The notes below the pieces were generated by a model that was not told the DNA's origin, made no database searches, and saw only the letters and a program-made list of their open reading frames with translations. A stretch of 64,000 nucleotides of DNA from Acidobacteriaceae bacterium (GTDB taxonomy: Bacteria > Acidobacteriota > Terriglobia > Terriglobales > Acidobacteriaceae): positions 1-64,000 of the forward strand of contig JAPWKG010000016.1 of assembly GCA_028283625.1 (NCBI GenBank), written 5' to 3'. Position numbers and translations under genes: made by a program. Shown piece after piece: positions 1 to 9,432 of this stretch. Position 1 is the first letter of the stretch, and every line of letters starts with the position of its first letter.

Positions 1-475
1 CCGGATCGAGCAGCACGTAGCGGTTATGCTTGCGCCCTACGATCTTCCGCAGCGGAGCTTTCTCCTCCAGCGCGACGCGGATGTTTTGATCCTCGCGTCT
101 CCGAGCGTCTTCCGACTGCAGCAATAGTTGCGCGCGCTGCACAGCGCTTGCAAGCTTATCCTTTTCGATCGGCTTCAGAAGATAAGCCAGTGCATTCGCC
201 TCAAAGGCGTCCAGCGCGTACTGATCGAAACCCGTCGCGAAGATCACCAGAGGAATGCGCGCGTTGTGCGGCAAAGAGCGCAGCACCGAAAAACCATCCA
301 TGCCCCCCATTTGGATATCGAGAAACAACAGGTCTGGCTGCAACGACTCCAGAAGCTCTACCGCTTCCAGACCGTTGGAGGCCTCACCCACAATGTTTAC
401 CTCCGGAAAATCCCGCAGCAGGCGGGTCAACCGGGATCGTGCTGCGCTTTCATCATCGACAATGAGCGTTCGCAT
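1..475 (-). CDS. LytTR-family response regulator (3' end cut by window edge)
   Basis: This is a DNA-binding response regulator that would be phosphorylated by the kinase encoded just upstream. The visible 158 residues hold a full receiver domain: the acidic pair D7-D8, the phospho-acceptor D53 in the context FLDIQM, and a conserved Lys in LLKP. The start of a LytTR DNA-binding domain (KIVGRKHNRYVLLDP) runs off the window at base 1. The ATG at 475 is five bases after the kinase stop codon, and its ribosome site (TAGGAG) lies inside the last kinase codons, so the pair is probably translationally coupled. The target genes cannot be seen. Confidence 0.93.
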   Translation of the reverse strand, partial: MRTLIVDDESAARSRLTRLLRDFPEVNIVGEASNGLEAVELLESLQPDLLFLDIQMGGMDGFSVLRSLPHNARIPLVIFATGFDQYALDAFEANALAYLLKPIEKDKLASAVQRAQLLLQSEDARRREDQNIRVALEEKAPLRKIVGRKHNRYVLLDP

Positions 476-480
476 CGTCT

Positions 481-2538
481 TCAACTCCTAATCAAAATAC
501 AGGCTTCCACACCTGCTGGATCGATTGCGTGCAACGAGAAGGAGGCACGCTCTCCAAACGCGGACGCAAGTCGCCGCCTTACATTGGAAAGTCCAAAGTG
601 TTCACGATCATCTTCCTGCGACGAACGCGTTGAGCCTTGCTGCAGACCGACGCCGTCATCCTGCACGCAGATCATGACGCCCTCCTGCGTTCGCGAAGCG
701 AGAATGCGAATCGCACCTCCTTCAAGACGCGCTCCGATGCCGTGCTTCAACGAGTTTTCAATCAGCGGTTGCAACAAGAGAACCGGCACCTGCAGTTCAT
801 GCAGCTCGGGATCAACCTCAAAGGAGATGCGCACCTTCTCTCCAAAACGAGCGCGCTCAATGTCGAGATAGTTTCGAGCGAACTCAATCTCTTCCCATAG
901 CGAGGTATACCGTCGCTCCGAGTTCGCCAGTACATAACGAAAGCTGCGTGCAAGACGCAGTGTCATCTCTTCAGCCTGCGACGGGTCTGAGACCGCAAGC
1001 TCGGCAATAGTGTTGAGCGAATTGAAGAGGAAATGCGGATTGATCTGCGCCTGTAGAGCACGCAGCTCAGCCTCAGCAATCTCCTGCCGCAGCGCCATCT
1101 CGCGCTTCTGTTTTTCAAAGCGTGCCAGCTCCGCGGCGAGCGCTTCAAACCGTGTCTCCACCTGCGAGACGGTACGCAACAGAAAAGCAATATCCGTCTG
1201 CAACAACGCAGGTCGATCCCTTCCGGTTCCGAGCGCGATCACATGACGCACAAGGCCTTCCTGAAACATCGGAATCAGGTACTCCGCGGCTGGAACCGTA
1301 AGCGATGCCGCAGGATCCTTCGGGTGCAACACGTACACACCGCCACCCACCAGAGACAACTCAGGATGCTTGCCCGGCACGTCCTGATGCGCCACAATCC
1401 TGATCGCATCCAGCCCCAGCGTTGAACGGAGGTACAGCGTCGTCAGCTGCAGAATCGAGCGTTCATCACTAAGCTCGATCAGCTGTCCCCAAAGCGCGCT
1501 CGATGCCGTGTAAAAATCCGGTTGCTCGAACAGCTCCTGCTCGATGAAGTGGTCGACTCGCTTATAGAGCCACGCTGCGCCAAAGACAATGGCCGCAGCC
1601 GTTGCCGTGCCCAGTAGCCCTAGCGCAAGCTGCACTCCCTGATGCGGCTCCAGGATCAAGCGGCCTGAGATCTTGTACAGCAGATACCAGAGAGTAAATC
1701 CGCTTAGCACCCACAAATACACGCGCACCACACGCTTAATCAGCACATCGATCCGCGGCAGATTCGAGAAGAGGAATAACGAACCAAGCACGATCAGCAT
1801 CCGCACAATCTCTGCGGTCGCGCTCATCAGAAACGGGTTCCGATGCGCGACATGTCTGGTCGCCGACGGAATCAACCCCAGAGGAATACCGGCCAGCCCA
1901 CCCGCCATACAGGCCAGAGAAAGCGTAAGACCGCGGCGACGAAGCTGAAATCCTCCGGACTGAACCGTCGTTACCGCTAACAACACCACAGCAACGATGC
2001 AGAACAGCGAAGGCGCTGCTATCGCCAGCAGGCGATAGCGAGTGAGAATCGCAAAGACGAAGAGTGCCCAGGTGATCGCGGCGTTGACCAGCATCGCCCA
2101 GAAAGCCCATTCTCTAAGCTTCTGCCGGCGCTGGACGGGGCCGTAATAGCGCAGCAGCACCAGAGGCGTCAGCACAATGGAAGAGAAGGTCAGAATCCAG
2201 GAGGCCGCTCCAGGATCTTCGCTGGCGATCTGGCCGGAAACAAACGCTGTAAACCGGCTGGTGCGCAGCAGGCTTGAAACCACCAGCAGCAGAATCAGGA
2301 AGACAAGGCCTCGCGGCACCTCCCTGCCCTTGCGTAACGACCACAGATACTGCAACTCGAACCCTGAAAGCAGCAGCCCCAGCACCACGCCCACGGCATG
2401 GAGCTGCAAGGACGTTGCACTCACGTGCCCAGGCGTCGACAGCGGGGAAATGGACTCCACAAGGATGCTGAAAGCGGTCACATGAATGAGTGTAAGGAGC
2501 ATTGGCCGCCAACGGCGAACTTCCGTACGCCTGCCCAC
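481..2538 (-). CDS. LytS/YehU-type membrane sensor histidine kinase
   Basis: This is a membrane histidine kinase that pairs with the LytTR regulator downstream. About nine hydrophobic segments fill roughly the first 330 residues. A GAF-like or linker region and a short coiled coil (EALAAELARFEKQKREM) follow. The His_kinase domain has the phosphorylatable H502 in NPHFLFNSLN, and a HATPase domain has the N-box PLIENSLKHG and the DDGVGL G-box. The family arrangement of 5-8 membrane spans plus His_kinase plus HATPase is typical of LytS/YpdA sensors. The start is uncertain: GTG at 2538 gives 685 residues, while an ATG at 2502 would still keep all membrane spans. The signal sensed is unknown. Confidence 0.93.
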   Translation of the reverse strand: MGRRTEVRRWRPMLLTLIHVTAFSILVESISPLSTPGHVSATSLQLHAVGVVLGLLLSGFELQYLWSLRKGREVPRGLVFLILLLVVSSLLRTSRFTAFVSGQIASEDPGAASWILTFSSIVLTPLVLLRYYGPVQRRQKLREWAFWAMLVNAAITWALFVFAILTRYRLLAIAAPSLFCIVAVVLLAVTTVQSGGFQLRRRGLTLSLACMAGGLAGIPLGLIPSATRHVAHRNPFLMSATAEIVRMLIVLGSLFLFSNLPRIDVLIKRVVRVYLWVLSGFTLWYLLYKISGRLILEPHQGVQLALGLLGTATAAAIVFGAAWLYKRVDHFIEQELFEQPDFYTASSALWGQLIELSDERSILQLTTLYLRSTLGLDAIRIVAHQDVPGKHPELSLVGGGVYVLHPKDPAASLTVPAAEYLIPMFQEGLVRHVIALGTGRDRPALLQTDIAFLLRTVSQVETRFEALAAELARFEKQKREMALRQEIAEAELRALQAQINPHFLFNSLNTIAELAVSDPSQAEEMTLRLARSFRYVLANSERRYTSLWEEIEFARNYLDIERARFGEKVRISFEVDPELHELQVPVLLLQPLIENSLKHGIGARLEGGAIRILASRTQEGVMICVQDDGVGLQQGSTRSSQEDDREHFGLSNVRRRLASAFGERASFSLHAIDPAGVEACILIRS

Positions 2539-2649
2539 GCGCTGGTCCAGCTCTGACCGCGCCGGTCAGTTTGGCGCTTCCATGCCTCGTTCGGAGACGC
2601 AAGATGAGTTTCGCGCAGCTCATTGCGCCCTAACTCCCGAGGAGCAGCA

Positions 2650-3375
2650 GTGCTCACCTATCAATACCTTGTCCTCCCTTACGTCCTTGCAATTTTTCTC
2701 TTTGGAGCCTGCGTTGCGCAGGCGCAGGAGAAAGCAGGCAGTGATTCGTCCGGCATGCAGCAACGGATGGCGCAACTGCAACAGGCAGCAGCTCACAACG
2801 AAGCACAGCTGCACACCTATCAATGGATTGAAAGCACCACCATTACGCTCAACGGCAAGAGCCGCCCTCCTCGCCAATCCGCCTGCAGCTTCGGAGCAGA
2901 CGGCAAGATGATCAAGGTTCCGATGACCGAGGACGTACCGCCTGAAGTCAGTGGCGGTCCGCTCAAAAGGCACATGATGGAAAAGAAAATTGCTGAAGCG
3001 CGGGAGGAAATGCAGCAGATTCAGCAGACAACCGCTCTATACCTTCCGCTTGACCATGCTGCGCTCCATAACGCGATGAGCAGCAAACCGCTCAGTCTTG
3101 AACACAACGGCCCCGGAGGAGACGCTGTCATCATCCACGACTACGCGAAACCCGGCGATCAGATACGTGTGAATCTCGACATCAAAACGATGCAGATTCT
3201 CAGCATCACGCTCTCAAGCTACCTCGATAACCCGCAGGACACGCTGGTTGCTCAGGTTGCCTTCGCCCGGTTGGACGACGGCACGGTGTATCCCAGCGTA
3301 ACCACCCTCACCGCAGCCCAACGCAAGATCTCGATCAGCACTTCAAGCTCTTACTTCACCAAGGTTGTTCACTAG
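2650..3375 (+). CDS. Secreted protein of unknown function
   Basis: I do not recognise this 241-residue protein. It starts with a hydrophobic signal segment (YLVLPYVLAIFLFGACVAQAQ), so it is probably exported to the periplasm. A Gln/Met-rich helical stretch follows, with a mixed alpha/beta region from about residue 60 onward. The GTG at 2650 is preferred because GAGGAG sits five bases before it; a TTG at 2623 in the same frame lacks such a site. It runs divergently from the kinase gene and lies 17 bases before the next secreted-protein gene, so the two are probably cotranscribed. Confidence 0.75.
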   Translation: MLTYQYLVLPYVLAIFLFGACVAQAQEKAGSDSSGMQQRMAQLQQAAAHNEAQLHTYQWIESTTITLNGKSRPPRQSACSFGADGKMIKVPMTEDVPPEVSGGPLKRHMMEKKIAEAREEMQQIQQTTALYLPLDHAALHNAMSSKPLSLEHNGPGGDAVIIHDYAKPGDQIRVNLDIKTMQILSITLSSYLDNPQDTLVAQVAFARLDDGTVYPSVTTLTAAQRKISISTSSSYFTKVVH

Positions 3376-3392
3376 AGAGAACCGGCCTCCCC

Positions 3393-4049
3393 ATGACTTT
3401 GTCTTTTTCCAATACCGTTCGCGTTCAAAAGCTGATTCTTGCAGCAGCCCTCACAGGTCTCTGCACACACGCCCACGCGCAGGTAGCGATTGCGGTTCGC
3501 ATCGCTCCGCCTGTCGTACCGGTATATGCACCTCCACCGGCTCCGGGCCCGGCCTATGTCTGGACCCCTGGCTACTGGGCCTATGCGGGCGGAGCCTACC
3601 GTTGGGTTTCCGGCTCTTGGGTGTTGGCTCCTTACCCCGGCGCACTCTGGACCCCCGGCTACTGGGCTCCCAGCGGGGGCGCTTACTTGTGGCATGCCGG
3701 CTACTGGGGCACCACCGTTGGCTATTATGGCGGCGTGAACTATGGCTTCGGCTATGCGGGCGTCGGCTTTACAGGCGGCCACTGGAGCGGCGGTCACTAC
3801 TATCACGCAGCTCCGCCGCCGCCTCATGGCTACTACGCTCCACACGGTGGTGGCGCACCGTACTATGGCGGGGGCTACTACCACGGTGGACACGGAGCAC
3901 CACCGCCCCACTCTGGCGGGGGCAACGGAGCCCCTCCACCTCACTCCGGCGGCGGGGGCGGTACGCCTCCCCCCAGCGGATCCGGCTCCAGCAATGGCTC
4001 CGGAGGCCCACCGCCCAGCGGATCTTCAGGAGGACAACCGCCTCACTAG
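3393..4049 (+). CDS. Secreted WxxGxW-repeat (YXWXGXW) protein, Gly/Pro/His-rich tail
   Basis: This is a 218-residue exported protein with a clear signal peptide ending near AHAQ (residue 29). Four W-x-x-G-x-W repeats follow (WTPGYW, WVSGSW, WTPGYW, WHAGYW, about residues 50-110). The C-terminal half is a low-complexity Gly/Tyr/His/Pro region with three PPPHSGGG-type units. Such BcpO-type repeat proteins are common in Acidobacteria and Proteobacteria and are thought to be envelope or surface proteins, but no biochemical role is established. A stem-loop terminator follows at 4068. Confidence 0.85.
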   Translation: MTLSFSNTVRVQKLILAAALTGLCTHAHAQVAIAVRIAPPVVPVYAPPPAPGPAYVWTPGYWAYAGGAYRWVSGSWVLAPYPGALWTPGYWAPSGGAYLWHAGYWGTTVGYYGGVNYGFGYAGVGFTGGHWSGGHYYHAAPPPPHGYYAPHGGGAPYYGGGYYHGGHGAPPPHSGGGNGAPPPHSGGGGGTPPPSGSGSSNGSGGPPPSGSSGGQPPH

Positions 4050-4067
4050 CGGCTCCTGAAACAAGTT

Positions 4068-4108
4068 GCTCGCGTAGCGGACTCCTCACCGCTACGCGAG
4101 CATTTTTT
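4068..4108 (+). terminator. Rho-independent terminator after the WxxGxW gene
   Basis: A 13-bp perfect stem (4068-4080 with 4089-4101) with an 8-base loop is followed by six T's. It ends the two-gene secreted-protein unit and separates it from the convergent gene at 4123. Confidence 0.9.
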
Positions 4109-4122
4109 CTTACACCGTCTTA

Positions 4123-6921
4123 CTAGCTATTTGCTTTCCGAGTCACAGAAACCCGGCGAGGAGTCGCCGTGGCCTTCACCGCTATTCGGAGAACTCCGTC
4201 TGCTTCCGGCTCCAGCTCCAGCGTCTGGTCAACCGACTCAATCGCATACTTGCCCTTCGGCAAGCCTGCAATCACGACGCGTCCGCTCTCCGCCGCCGTT
4301 GCTTCGAATTCAAGATCGAAGACGAAGCTCTGCGACTTAGGCGTCCAGATAACAACACGTTCGCGGGCAAAACGTGCACCGATCACTTCAAGATCGACAC
4401 GCTGCTCCTCTGTACGCAGATGCAGACGACGACGCACGCCATCTCGCGGCGTAATCTGCAGCACATCCTTTTCTTCCACCAGCTCACCGCCGAAGCAGAA
4501 GCGACCGAAGATAGCATCATCCGCAACCACAGTCGAAGCAGAACGCAATGCACCGCAATAGCCCAGATCCGTTTCCGAGGAGTAGTACCACGGCCCGCGA
4601 TGATGCGGCTGGCCCAGCCAGGTATGGCCATGCGACTCCGGCTCAAAGCCTCCGCCCGTTCCGCCATCATTGGCCTCGCCCGGGAACCAGTAGCCAAAGC
4701 CGGACTGGCTGGTGCCCGTATTCATCAAAGCCCATGTGCTCAGGTAGGAAGCATATCCCAGGCGCACAGTCGCGTCCGGCACAGCGGCCTCATGCAATGC
4801 GTGGTCCAGCACAGCCCACCCACCCATCTGCGACATATACGTCAGCGTGAACGCGTCTCCACCCTCAGCGCGATAATCCGAGCCATAGTAGTAGTACGCC
4901 TTCTCCACCACGCCACGGCAGAAGAGGTTCGCCCGCATCTGCGTCACCATGAACTTACGCAGAGCCGTCGGTGTTACCCCTGCAATATGCGGATGTTCAT
5001 AGGCATAACGCACAAGCGCTTCCGTTGATTCAAAACCGGTCGAGTCAAACGCATACTCTGAGCCGAAGAGGTTTGCTCCGCCTGTGACGAAGTACTTCAC
5101 CTTCTTCTCCCAGTGAATACGCAGTTCCTCCGCCTTCGCGTGCCAACCCACCCTATCCAGCTCTTCAATCAGCTGCGGAATCACAACCTCGTTGTAGAAG
5201 CCTGTTTCATACGCTTCCCAGTTGATGATTTCCTTGGGCACGGTAAACAACGCCAGCGCCGTTCCGTGTGCACGCTCCAGATACTCATCCCGCGTCATCT
5301 TCATCTTCAGCCCGGGATAATCGCGTGCCGTGCGGTACATCCCCCAGTACATCACAATGATGTGCGGATAGTCATACGGACGCCACATGTGCAGCTTGCC
5401 CTTCGGGCCCGGGTCCGGGCTATCGCGATTTTGCTTCCAATCGAGAATGCCGTAGATGCCATAGCTGTACGACTCCTGCGTGGTGCGCTGCAAACCGCCC
5501 CACACGAAGTGCTCAATGTAGTAATCCAACGCTTCCACCTGCGCCTGATCCGGATACTCCGCCAGCTTGCTGGCCAGATACGCAGGCTTGCTCAGCCCCG
5601 GATCATCACAGGTGACTTCGTAAATGCGCCAGCTCTTGATGCGGTCGTAGTTATCCGGCCCCAGCATCACCTGCGATTCCATATTCCACTCCGCGAGCAA
5701 GCCGTTGTACCACTTGCTCGCATCGCGGAACTGATGCTTGGCGATAAAGGCGCCGCGCTTGCGGATCAACGTCTCCAGCGGTTCGCACGCAAAGAACTCC
5801 AGCAGCGTCTTGCGGCCATCGGCCTGCTCCACCGTAATCAGGTTCTCTCCGAGATGCGAGAACTGGATGCGATACAAGTTGCGTCCGTTCTTCTCGCCAA
5901 GAGAGACGATCTTCGTCTCTTCAGGATGCTCGGCAATCAACCGCTCAATCTTGTCCTGCGAGCGAATCGCCAGGCAGGTTGAAAGATCTGTAGGCACCGT
6001 CATTCCCGGCGCTACATCCATATCAAGACCGCCGACCTCAACCAACCGCTGCCGGACCGATCCGTAATCCTTCGCCCAGGCCAGCTGGAAGCCATAGGTT
6101 TGTTCTGCCTTCTCGCTTCCTGCGGGAGCAAGCGTAAGGCTGGTATGCGGTTGACGCCAGGTACCACCTTCTTTCTTGACCGCTTCCCCTGCGGCAACCG
6201 AGTGCACATACGCGCGAAAGATCTGCGGCGTGGTCTTGGTCGGATGCGTGCGATCCCAAAACTCCAGATGCGTGTTGCGCTCCGGCGTCATCACCAGATA
6301 GGGGCCCACACTGTTGGAGCGCATCCAGAACAGGAAGGAGCCATTGCCGGAGACAAAGCTGTGCTTCAATACAGACGCCGTCGGCTTCTCCTTACCATCG
6401 AAGCTCGAATGCATCGGCAACGGCACCGCCAGGTCACCCACCTCGATGCTCTGTGAGGAAAGGTTGCGCAGCGAGATGCTCCAGCGCAGCGCGCTACCAT
6501 GCGGCTCCAACCGGACAATCACCTGCAGCGCCTTGCCCTGCTGATCCTGCGCAAGATACTCCGCAGCACAACCGCCATGGCTTGCCTGCTGCAGCTTTAC
6601 CTGAGCCGCGGAAAGCTGCGTCGAATCCAACGTTTGCCACTCACCCTCGGGGCGACGCCACTGCACCAGAACTTCACCCAGCTTCTGTCCGTTGGCAATA
6701 TAGTTCGTCGTGTACGCATCCCCTGCATAACGCAGGCTTGTCAACGCACCGCCGGCAGCGACCAGCAAAAACGGTGAGGTGGCCGAAGCCACCTCCGCCA
6801 GCGCTTTCACGCCGGCGCCGCTGGAGCTAAGCGCAAAAGCTGCGCCGCCCACCACAGGTCCCGTCAAAAAGGAGCGACGCGACAGCTTAGCCGTCGTCAT
6901 TTTGCTCAAAGAATCCTTCAT
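4123..6921 (-). CDS. Tat-exported DUF5695-like protein, candidate (alpha/alpha)6 glycosidase
   Basis: This 932-residue protein carries a twin-arginine signal (SRRSFLTG, residues 14-21) and so should be exported folded. An N-terminal beta-rich region (about 45-330) is followed by an alpha-helical barrel-like region with the signature Y-D-Y-P-H and, near residues 618-630, the acidic cluster FGSE...FDSTGFE. The same landmarks occur in the protein at 20051-22816, so the two are distant paralogs. From memory the family is DUF5695. The fold and context suggest a glycosidase, but no activity is established. It lies 14 bases downstream of the GH127 gene and is surely in its operon. In this locus it may remove a sugar from plant hydroxyproline-rich glycoprotein; that is inference. 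Confidence 0.8.
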   Translation of the reverse strand: MKDSLSKMTTAKLSRRSFLTGPVVGGAAFALSSSGAGVKALAEVASATSPFLLVAAGGALTSLRYAGDAYTTNYIANGQKLGEVLVQWRRPEGEWQTLDSTQLSAAQVKLQQASHGGCAAEYLAQDQQGKALQVIVRLEPHGSALRWSISLRNLSSQSIEVGDLAVPLPMHSSFDGKEKPTASVLKHSFVSGNGSFLFWMRSNSVGPYLVMTPERNTHLEFWDRTHPTKTTPQIFRAYVHSVAAGEAVKKEGGTWRQPHTSLTLAPAGSEKAEQTYGFQLAWAKDYGSVRQRLVEVGGLDMDVAPGMTVPTDLSTCLAIRSQDKIERLIAEHPEETKIVSLGEKNGRNLYRIQFSHLGENLITVEQADGRKTLLEFFACEPLETLIRKRGAFIAKHQFRDASKWYNGLLAEWNMESQVMLGPDNYDRIKSWRIYEVTCDDPGLSKPAYLASKLAEYPDQAQVEALDYYIEHFVWGGLQRTTQESYSYGIYGILDWKQNRDSPDPGPKGKLHMWRPYDYPHIIVMYWGMYRTARDYPGLKMKMTRDEYLERAHGTALALFTVPKEIINWEAYETGFYNEVVIPQLIEELDRVGWHAKAEELRIHWEKKVKYFVTGGANLFGSEYAFDSTGFESTEALVRYAYEHPHIAGVTPTALRKFMVTQMRANLFCRGVVEKAYYYYGSDYRAEGGDAFTLTYMSQMGGWAVLDHALHEAAVPDATVRLGYASYLSTWALMNTGTSQSGFGYWFPGEANDGGTGGGFEPESHGHTWLGQPHHRGPWYYSSETDLGYCGALRSASTVVADDAIFGRFCFGGELVEEKDVLQITPRDGVRRRLHLRTEEQRVDLEVIGARFARERVVIWTPKSQSFVFDLEFEATAAESGRVVIAGLPKGKYAIESVDQTLELEPEADGVLRIAVKATATPRRVSVTRKANS

Positions 6922-6935
6922 CCCTGCTCTCTTTC

Positions 6936-9338
6936 TTAAGCCTTTGGTTGTGCCGTTGCGGAGCTGGACGTCTCTCCCGGCTTTGCAGTAAATAAGCGAA
7001 CACCGAAGACCGGGCCTGCGGTCGAACGGTCATGCGGCAGGAAGCGAACCCGGATCGAGCTCTTGTTCTGCGTCAGCTCGGTTGGGATCACATACTCCAC
7101 ATCAAAGAACTTACCCGGGCGATCCTCATGCAGCTTCTGCGTTGCCAGCAGCACGTTGTCAACAAGAATGTCGAAGCTGCCGCCCCGCTCTCCGCCCCAG
7201 TACGTTGCCTGCAACACCAGCTGTCCCGGCTTGGTCTTCATCGAGAACTCGAAGTAGCCTCCCGAGCGTGCCTCGCGTCCCTGACGGCCGCGATACGTAT
7301 CCGGGTAGGACTGTTCCGAGGTCAGGTTGTGATCGCGCTCCGGCTGCATCTCGCCAAGGTGCATCACATCCACGGAGCGTGCCGCAATGTCACGCGCCTT
7401 CGCCTGTTCCGCAGCAAAGATCACCTCCTGCTGCTTCCATTCGCTCTCCGAGAAGCGGCTGAAGTACACCGCGCTACGACGCTGATACTGCGAGAAGAAC
7501 GGCACAAACGTCAGATCGGCAGGACGCACAATGCCGTTCGTTGCGTAAATGCCCTTCTTTTCATCGGTCGGCTTAAAGCTCTGCGTAAGGTTTTCGCCCA
7601 CCATCGCCGGATCATCGCTGTCCCACTTCTTCTCCACCGAACCCAGGTCTGCAGAAAGCACCATCGGCCCGCGCAGGAACGCAACGGTCTTCTCATCGCC
7701 CACCGTCGACTCCATACGAATCTGCAACGGCAGCGAGATGACAATCACATCTCCCTGCTTCCAGTGGCGGTGCAGAGCGGCATAACCCTTCTGCGGGGTA
7801 AAGCTTTCCGCCTTGCCATTGACCGTAATCTTGGCCTGCCCCTCGGCCCACTTGGGAATACGAAGCGCAATCGTAAAGCGGCCTGGCTTCTGCAACGAGG
7901 TCAGCGTCAAGCGTGACTCCGGCTCAAACGGATAGTTCGTCTCCAGCCGCAGCTTGGCCTCCCGCTCCTGCCAGCTTGCTTCCGATGCAATGTACAGGTT
8001 CACCAACAGCGTGTCGCCGCTCTGCCAGTAAATCGACTCACCATGCTTAGAGTGACTCTCCATTCCCGTGCCAACACAGCACCAGAACGCATCGTCATCA
8101 GTAGACGAGTAGCCTCGCTCAGCCGCGGTCAGCAGAGGCGTCATATAGGTGAAGCCTCCCGTCGAAGGATCCTGCGCGGCCATGACATGGTTCAGATGGG
8201 CGCGCTCATAATAGTCAAACCAGCTACCATCCGGCTGCCAGCTGTACAGATGGCGCGTCAGCTTCAACATGTTGTAGGTGTTGCAGTGCTCGCAGGTCTG
8301 CTCCGTAATATGCTGCGAAACCGTATCCGGCTCAGAGAAATACTCGCGATCAGCGTTGCCGCCGATGACGTAGCTGTGATGCTGCGTCACTGCAGTCCAG
8401 AAAAACTGCGCCGCATTACCCGGCGCAGGATCGCCGGTGATCTCGTGAATACGCGCCAGACCGATCAGCTTCGGGATCTGCGTATTCGCATGGAAGTTCG
8501 CAAGCTTATCCTGTCCGGCCTCCAGCGGGTCCAGAACACGGTGATCATAGATGCGCTGCGAAATCTTCAGCCAGCGCTCATTCTTCGTGCGCACATAGAG
8601 CTCGGCATAGCTTTCGTTCAACCCGCCGTACTCGCAGGAAAGCAGCTTCTGCATCTGCTCTTCGTTCAACGCATCGAACATATCCGCGAAATACGTCGCC
8701 AGACCGATCGCCACGTCCAGAGCCTGCTGGTTGCCCCATCCTTCGTTCACATCCAGCAAGCCTGCGAACACCTTGTGCACGGTATAGAGTGGGGACCACG
8801 AACCGTTGAGGTCAAATCCTCCGGAGTGGATATCCCCCTTCTTCACTTCGTCAAAGACCGTGATGCCGTCAACGATCTTGCCATCCTTCAGCTTGCGGCC
8901 AAGTGCACCGACGTAGCCGTTGCCGCGCGCCTTCTGTGCACGCGCCAACTCCACCACGATGTAGTCAGCCCGCTTGCGGCAATCATCATCACCGGTCTGC
9001 CAGTACATCTCCACCAGAGCCGTCATGTAATGGCCCAGCGAGTGACCTGCGATCGTGTCGTCTTCCCAGCCGCCGTAAATCTTGCCCTTGGGGGGAAGCC
9101 CCGCATACAGCATGAAGTTGTGCAGCAACCGATCCGCACTCAGGCGCAACAGGTACTGGCGATTTTTCTCCACGGCGGTGGCATACACCGAGGGCAGCAA
9201 CCGCACCGAGGACAACGGCAACGGCTCAGCTTTCAGCGGGATGCTGACGCCATGCTCAGCAAGAGCAACAGACGGAAGCGTAGCACTGGCCGCCACAGTG
9301 GCAGCCCCGAAAAGGAATTCACGGCGATTCGCACGCAT
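6936..9338 (-). CDS. GH127-type beta-L-arabinofuranosidase (DUF1680), Tat-exported
   Basis: The enzyme should release L-arabinofuranose from beta-linked arabino-oligosaccharides such as those on hydroxyproline in extensins. The 800 residues start with a Tat signal (RREFLFG). The family's metal site is visible: E350-x-C352 (EHCNTYNML) and the C420-C421 pair (FWCCVGTGM). This matches the spacing of the Zn-binding Glu, Cys, Cys, Cys of Bifidobacterium HypBA1, where one Cys is the nucleophile. GH146 has the same site, so the exact family is open. The ATG at 9338 is chosen over an upstream in-frame codon at 9416 because the signal peptide starts there and GAGG precedes it. A GntR-type palindrome lies 21 bases upstream. 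Confidence 0.9.
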   Translation of the reverse strand: MRANRREFLFGAATVAASATLPSVALAEHGVSIPLKAEPLPLSSVRLLPSVYATAVEKNRQYLLRLSADRLLHNFMLYAGLPPKGKIYGGWEDDTIAGHSLGHYMTALVEMYWQTGDDDCRKRADYIVVELARAQKARGNGYVGALGRKLKDGKIVDGITVFDEVKKGDIHSGGFDLNGSWSPLYTVHKVFAGLLDVNEGWGNQQALDVAIGLATYFADMFDALNEEQMQKLLSCEYGGLNESYAELYVRTKNERWLKISQRIYDHRVLDPLEAGQDKLANFHANTQIPKLIGLARIHEITGDPAPGNAAQFFWTAVTQHHSYVIGGNADREYFSEPDTVSQHITEQTCEHCNTYNMLKLTRHLYSWQPDGSWFDYYERAHLNHVMAAQDPSTGGFTYMTPLLTAAERGYSSTDDDAFWCCVGTGMESHSKHGESIYWQSGDTLLVNLYIASEASWQEREAKLRLETNYPFEPESRLTLTSLQKPGRFTIALRIPKWAEGQAKITVNGKAESFTPQKGYAALHRHWKQGDVIVISLPLQIRMESTVGDEKTVAFLRGPMVLSADLGSVEKKWDSDDPAMVGENLTQSFKPTDEKKGIYATNGIVRPADLTFVPFFSQYQRRSAVYFSRFSESEWKQQEVIFAAEQAKARDIAARSVDVMHLGEMQPERDHNLTSEQSYPDTYRGRQGREARSGGYFEFSMKTKPGQLVLQATYWGGERGGSFDILVDNVLLATQKLHEDRPGKFFDVEYVIPTELTQNKSSIRVRFLPHDRSTAGPVFGVRLFTAKPGETSSSATAQPKA

Positions 9339-9356
9339 AAAGGGGACCTCGCGAGA

Positions 9357-9370
9357 AGTGTATACAAATA
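9357..9370. promoter_or_regulatory. Predicted FCD-GntR operator (TGTATACA) in a divergent promoter region
   Basis: The perfect 8-bp palindrome TGTATACA (9359-9366) has an AAAT flank on one side. It lies between the divergent GH127 and DUF885 genes and would overlap a TATACA-type -10 element for GH127. The same motif recurs at 13580, 19985 and 30331, upstream of other genes of the island. A second small palindrome, ATACGTAT, follows at 9369-9376. Confidence 0.6.
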
Positions 9371-9432
9371 CGTATGCTATTGTGAAGCAGCGCTGCCAAT
9401 CTATGATTTGAGCCACGAAATCAGGAGTCGTT

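Noticed and set aside
904-911. GGTATACC palindrome resembling the island operator
   Set aside because: It lies inside the kinase gene, far from any start, and lacks the TTTG/CAAA flanks.
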